Shown here: piece by piece, positions 6,909 to 9,613 of the stretch
How the letters are laid out: each line of letters begins with the position of its first letter
Numbering within the stretch: position 1 is the stretch's first letter
Assembly: GCA_029261675.1 (NCBI GenBank)
Contig: JAJDBA010000013.1
Span: 1 to 9,613 of the forward strand
Length of the DNA stretch: 9,613 nt
Direction of reading: 5' to 3'
Source: Nitrospinaceae bacterium
Lineage (GTDB): Bacteria > Nitrospinota > Nitrospinia > Nitrospinales > VA-1
Notes under the pieces: generated by a model
Databases searched by the model: none
The model's input: the letters and a program-made list of their open reading frames with translations, nothing else
Told to the model about the DNA's origin: nothing
Program-made: the position numbers and the translations under genes

Positions 6909-8516
6909 TCAATGGGATTGCTTTACAGGTAAAATCACCTCAAAAATAGAGCCTTCACAGGGGGAACTTTCAACCAAAATTTCTCCATTATGGCGTTCTA
7001 TAATTTTCTTGCAAATAGCAAGTCCCATACCTGTTCCTTCATAAGCACTTCTTCCATGCAGGCGCCGGAAAGGTTTGAAAATTTGTTCCCTATACTTTTC
7101 ATCAAATCCTATTCCATTATCCCCAAATGACATTTGTACATATCCGTTATCGAGTAACTTACCATGAATAGTTACAACAGGTGGAATACCTTCTTTGTGA
7201 TATTTAAGAGCGTTACTCAATAAATTTTGGAACAGCTGTTTAATCTGGAGCGGATCCGCTTCCAAATCCATAATATCTTTGTACTCAATGGTTCCTTTCG
7301 ATTCTGATATCCTCGCTTCAAGGTCTTCAATTACTTCTTTCAATATTTTTTCCGTATGAATAGGTTCAAATTGACGACCTGAAGATATTTTTGAATAACC
7401 TAATAAGTCTTCAATAAAACCTTGCATTCGTTTAGAGGCATTTTGCATACGTTCAATATAATTCCTGCTCTTTTCATCCAGATTTTTTGTTCGCTCCAAT
7501 AACAAGTCGCCAAAAATAATTACCTTTCGAAGGGGTTCTTGTAAATCATGGGACGCTATTGAAGCAAAATTTTCTAATTCTTTATTGTGCGCCTGAAGGG
7601 TTTCTGCATGAATCATCACTCTTTTTTCAGCCTGCGTTCTCTGATTTATTTCCTGAATCATTTTCAGGTTGGTTCTTTTAAGATCTTCTGTTCTGCATAA
7701 ATGCCTATAACCCATGAAAGATAGCGTTCCGCTAAAAATCAAAACCAATAATCCTTCCCATACAAGATAATAAAACGGGTACCATCCTGATTTAGGAGAA
7801 ATGGACAATAACCATTTTTTATTTGCAATTTGGATCTCAACAGACACGGGATTTTCTAAGTTTTCGCCACTGGATTGGGCAATGATTTTTCTTTCCCCTT
7901 TTATGAAAACAATATTTGATAATTCAAAATGGTAATTTTTAGATACCAATCCGTATATGTCAGCCATTGCTATTAATTGGGACAATTCGATTACGACTGA
8001 TGTGAAACCCCAAAAATTCTTTTTTCCCTTTTTTTCATTCTGAAGGAATACCGGATATCGACCTACTACAGCAATCCCTCCCTCGATTAATTTAAATGGA
8101 CCCTCTATAGTTAACTTTTTCGTCTCAATTGCAGCAATGGCTTTAGGATTACTTTTTAAATCAAGCCCAAGGGCTGGTTCGTTTCCCTCTACTGGATATA
8201 TCTTACGAATGATGGCATCGGGAGACAGCGCCAAGCTACTGATTCCACCATACCGTTTGATTAAATCTTCAGCTACGCTGTCAAAGTTTGGAAAGGAGGT
8301 ATTCTCTTTTAAAATTGTGGCAAGAGCTAAAGTCGCGGAAAGGGAGCGGGAAAGCTGCTTCTCTATAGATTGAGCATGGGAGTTGGCAATTTGAGTCACC
8401 AAAGCGCGAGATTCAAGCTCTCTTCGGCTTTCTAATGAGTAGATAACAAGACAGCCGATGCTAAATGACAAAAGAAATATTAGCGCAACTTTTAAAGATA
8501 TTAATTTATTAGCCAT
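6909..8516 (-). CDS. CHASE-domain membrane sensor histidine kinase
   Basis: 535 residues. A membrane helix (about 9-28) and a second one (about 249-270) enclose an extracytoplasmic region that fits a CHASE sensor domain (about 45-240; GISSLALSPDAIIRKIYP at 91-108 and EGPFKLIEGGIAVVGRYPVF at 138-157). A coiled linker (about 275-315) leads to the dimerisation/phosphoacceptor domain with FASIASHDLQEPLRKV, where His323 is the predicted phosphorylation site. The ATPase domain shows the N box QNLLSNALKYH (Asn435), G1 box DNGIGFD (466-472), F box IFKPF (479-483) and G2 box GTGMGLAI (494-501). All catalytic motifs look intact. CHASE domains bind small ligands in plants and bacteria; the ligand here is unknown. 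No response regulator is adjacent, so it is an orphan within this window. It diverges from the arsR-type gene across 146 nt. No strong Shine-Dalgarno or promoter of its own stands out. Confidence 0.92.
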   Translation of the reverse strand: MANKLISLKVALIFLLSFSIGCLVIYSLESRRELESRALVTQIANSHAQSIEKQLSRSLSATLALATILKENTSFPNFDSVAEDLIKRYGGISSLALSPDAIIRKIYPVEGNEPALGLDLKSNPKAIAAIETKKLTIEGPFKLIEGGIAVVGRYPVFLQNEKKGKKNFWGFTSVVIELSQLIAMADIYGLVSKNYHFELSNIVFIKGERKIIAQSSGENLENPVSVEIQIANKKWLLSISPKSGWYPFYYLVWEGLLVLIFSGTLSFMGYRHLCRTEDLKRTNLKMIQEINQRTQAEKRVMIHAETLQAHNKELENFASIASHDLQEPLRKVIIFGDLLLERTKNLDEKSRNYIERMQNASKRMQGFIEDLLGYSKISSGRQFEPIHTEKILKEVIEDLEARISESKGTIEYKDIMDLEADPLQIKQLFQNLLSNALKYHKEGIPPVVTIHGKLLDNGYVQMSFGDNGIGFDEKYREQIFKPFRRLHGRSAYEGTGMGLAICKKIIERHNGEILVESSPCEGSIFEVILPVKQSH

Positions 8517-8627
8517 AGATTACATTATCAAAGATTCAAAGCCTTGGCGAAGATACATTAAAACCGGCAAAACACAATTGACCTTTCTAGCGGCTACTCT
8601 CTCTGAACTCCCCATTCATTATTTAAG

Positions 8628-8656
8628 TTGACACTTACGTAAGTTCTTGCTAACAT
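8628..8656 (+). promoter_or_regulatory. Sigma-70 promoter of the ArsR/SRPBCC operon, probably leaderless
   Basis: A perfect -35 TTGACA (8628-8633) and a -10 TAACAT (8651-8656) are separated by 17 nt. Transcription starting 6-7 nt after the -10 would begin at or next to the A of ATG 8663, so the mRNA should have little or no 5' leader. No Shine-Dalgarno is present, which agrees with leaderless translation. Confidence 0.7.
8633..8644. promoter_or_regulatory. Palindromic operator, likely ArsR-family autoregulatory site
   Basis: ACTTACGTAAGT is a perfect 12-base palindrome placed between the -35 and -10 of the repressor's own promoter. A winged-helix dimer bound there would block RNA polymerase. 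ArsR-family repressors commonly bind such dyads at their own promoters; binding by this particular protein is inferred from position. Confidence 0.6.
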
Positions 8657-8662
8657 TTAAAT

Positions 8663-8983
8663 ATGTTTGAAACAATACAAGCTCTAGCCGAACCCAATCG
8701 TTTTGCAATATTGCAATTGCTGCAAAAGTCCGAGCTGTCGGCTGGAAAAATTGCAGAAAATTTCAAAAGCATTACTCGTCCTGCTGTTTCGCAGCACCTT
8801 GGCATCCTAAAAAATGCCGGCCTTATTGTCGAGCGTCGTGCAGGCACTAGCAGAATTTATCGAGTGCAACCTGAGGGCTTTTCCAAATTGAAAACTCTCT
8901 TGGAAGGCTTTTGGGATCCAAGACTCGAAAAACTTAAATTGGCTGCAGAAAAAGAAGAAAAGAAAAAAAGGAGATCATCATGA
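8663..8983 (+). CDS. ArsR-family winged-helix transcriptional regulator
   Basis: 106 residues. The N-terminal 80 residues form a compact winged helix: ALAEPNRFAILQLLQ (7-21), a helix-turn-helix with LSAGKIAENF and RPAVSQHLGILKNAGLI (39-55), and a wing with VERRAGTSRIYRV. The recognition-helix sequence AVSQHL is typical of ArsR regulators of the SdpR/AHSA1-linked kind. I see no CxC metal-binding motif, so it is unlikely to be a classical arsenic or cadmium sensor. The C-terminus is strongly charged (EKEEKKKRRSS). It probably represses its own operon through the palindrome at 8633-8644. Its TGA overlaps the ATG of the following gene (ATGA), so the two are translationally coupled. ArsR plus SRPBCC pairs of this arrangement are common in bacteria. 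Confidence 0.92.
   Translation: MFETIQALAEPNRFAILQLLQKSELSAGKIAENFKSITRPAVSQHLGILKNAGLIVERRAGTSRIYRVQPEGFSKLKTLLEGFWDPRLEKLKLAAEKEEKKKRRSS
8970..8973 (+). promoter_or_regulatory. Shine-Dalgarno GGAG of the SRPBCC gene
   Basis: GGAG lies 6 nt before ATG 8980, inside the purine-rich 3' end of the repressor gene. The same bases encode the Lys/Arg-rich tail of the repressor. This contrasts with the leaderless start of the first gene. Confidence 0.65.
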
Positions 8984-9444
8984 CAGATTCGTATGAGTTA
9001 ACACGTGAGATTTATATTAAGGCTCAACCTGAAACAGTATTTTCTTATCTGACCGTAGAATCAAAAATGAAGGAGTGGTATGGAGAAATTGTAGAAGCAG
9101 ATCCCAAACCGGGGGGAATCTTTCGCGTCGCCAAAAAAGATGGAACCGCCGATTGTCGTGGACATTATGTAGAAGTTATTCCCTACGAAAAGGTTGTATT
9201 CAACTGGGGAGGGATCGAAGATCTAAAACCTGGCGAATCCATTGTAGAAATTCTTCTGGAACCTAAAGGCAATGAGGGTACGCAATTAAAACTTCGCCAT
9301 TATAGTGTACGGTTGAAATCTGCGGCGGATTCATTTGGGCAGGGTTGGAAGGAACATGCACTTCCTCTTCTCAAAACTGTTGCAGAAGGTGGAACACCTA
9401 ATGGTCTATGTTTTGAATCAGGGCATGAATGCAGAACTGGCTGA
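8980..9444 (+). CDS. SRPBCC (AHSA1/START-like) domain protein
   Basis: 154 residues, the usual size for a single-domain AHSA1-type protein. The fold elements are a first strand (YELTREIYIKAQPETVFSYLT, 5-25), a K-x-x-EWYG turn (31-35), the PGGIFRV strand (44-50), a RGHYVEVIPYEKVVFNWG stretch (59-76) and a C-terminal helix after SFGQGWKEHALPLLKTV (118-134). Such domains form a deep hydrophobic pocket that binds lipids or other small hydrophobic ligands; the ligand and role here are unknown. It overlaps the repressor's stop by 4 nt and has a good GGAG Shine-Dalgarno. It is probably the repressor's co-regulated effector. The last ~15 residues (polar, two Cys) lie outside the recognisable fold. 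Confidence 0.9.
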   Translation: MTDSYELTREIYIKAQPETVFSYLTVESKMKEWYGEIVEADPKPGGIFRVAKKDGTADCRGHYVEVIPYEKVVFNWGGIEDLKPGESIVEILLEPKGNEGTQLKLRHYSVRLKSAADSFGQGWKEHALPLLKTVAEGGTPNGLCFESGHECRTG

Positions 9445-9612
9445 TTAATCAATATGACAGTTACGATTCTTTACAATAGTCGCAAAGCATATTGCCAGAT
9501 TAACAGCTAAACCTATGATACCGGAATGGATGCCGCTCACGCGGCTCCAATCCAATGCAATTAATATAAGTGTTACCGCAAGACCCACCACCAAGCCTAT
9601 AATAACCGTGCG
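9445..9612 (-). CDS. Partial sodium:solute symporter, C-terminal end
   Basis: The reverse complement reads 55 residues in from the right edge and ends in TAA at 9445-9447. Two hydrophobic helices are visible: VIIGLVVGLAVTLILIAL (3-20), then GIHSGIIGLAVNLAICFATIV (27-47), followed by a short polar tail. The GIHxGIIGLxVN element closely resembles the last helices of SSS-family (sodium:solute) symporters. The rest of the protein lies outside the window, so the substrate is unknown. The gene converges on the SRPBCC gene with no base between the two stop codons. Confidence 0.65.
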   Translation of the reverse strand, partial: RTVIIGLVVGLAVTLILIALDWSRVSGIHSGIIGLAVNLAICFATIVKNRNCHID

Positions 9613-9613
9613 G

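Larger units (their letters stand above)
8517..8662. other. Divergent intergenic region between the kinase and the arsR-type gene
   Basis: 146 nt, the longest gene-free stretch in the window. Its right third holds the arsR-type promoter and palindrome. On the minus strand I see only weak -10-like sequences (for example GATAAT near 8526-8531) for the kinase gene, with no matching -35. No hairpin, small ORF or repeat stands out in the rest. Confidence 0.6.

Noticed and set aside
8650..8847. Minus-strand 65-residue ORF over the arsR-type gene
   Set aside because: It is antisense to a convincing winged-helix protein and would include the promoter -10; there is no independent support.

Overview
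The window looks like a chromosomal segment of a Gram-negative-type, moderately AT-rich bacterium. It is densely packed: the longest stretch without a gene is 146 bases. There are no tRNA or rRNA genes, insertion sequences or CRISPR arrays that I can see. I cannot place the phylum with confidence. The archaeal-flavoured PurM and the AmrS-type radical SAM protein would fit several deep-branching bacterial groups, but that is a guess.

Right to left on the minus strand, from about 6860 to the left edge, lies one long co-directional block: purM, a stand-alone NRPS adenylation protein, an AmrS-like radical SAM protein, a Cys/Met-metabolism PLP enzyme, a free acyl/peptidyl carrier protein, and the start of a membrane protein that resembles an MBOAT O-acyltransferase and runs off the window. 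A sigma-70-like promoter precedes purM, and a weaker one may precede the radical SAM gene. Adenylating enzyme + free carrier protein + MBOAT is the logic of the Dlt system (DltA, DltC, DltB): an amino acid is activated in the cytoplasm, held as a thioester on a phosphopantetheine arm, and moved by the membrane protein to an acceptor outside the membrane. Here that trio would be joined by a PLP enzyme and a radical SAM protein. This is the most interesting part of the window and may be an undescribed aminoacyl-modification or small-molecule pathway. Its function is inference.

Next, also on the minus strand but apparently a separate unit, is a CHASE-domain sensor histidine kinase (6909-8516) with no response regulator in view. 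Divergent from it on the plus strand is a two-gene operon: an ArsR-family repressor (probably translated from a leaderless mRNA, with a perfect 12-base palindrome between its -35 and -10) and an SRPBCC/AHSA1 protein whose start overlaps the repressor's stop. The last 169 bases hold the C-terminal end of a minus-strand sodium:solute symporter, whose stop codon directly abuts that of the SRPBCC gene.

Two partial genes at the window edges (1-480 and 9445-9612) were read directly from the reverse complement. Several starts on the minus strand are non-ATG, and the start of the PLP enzyme is uncertain.
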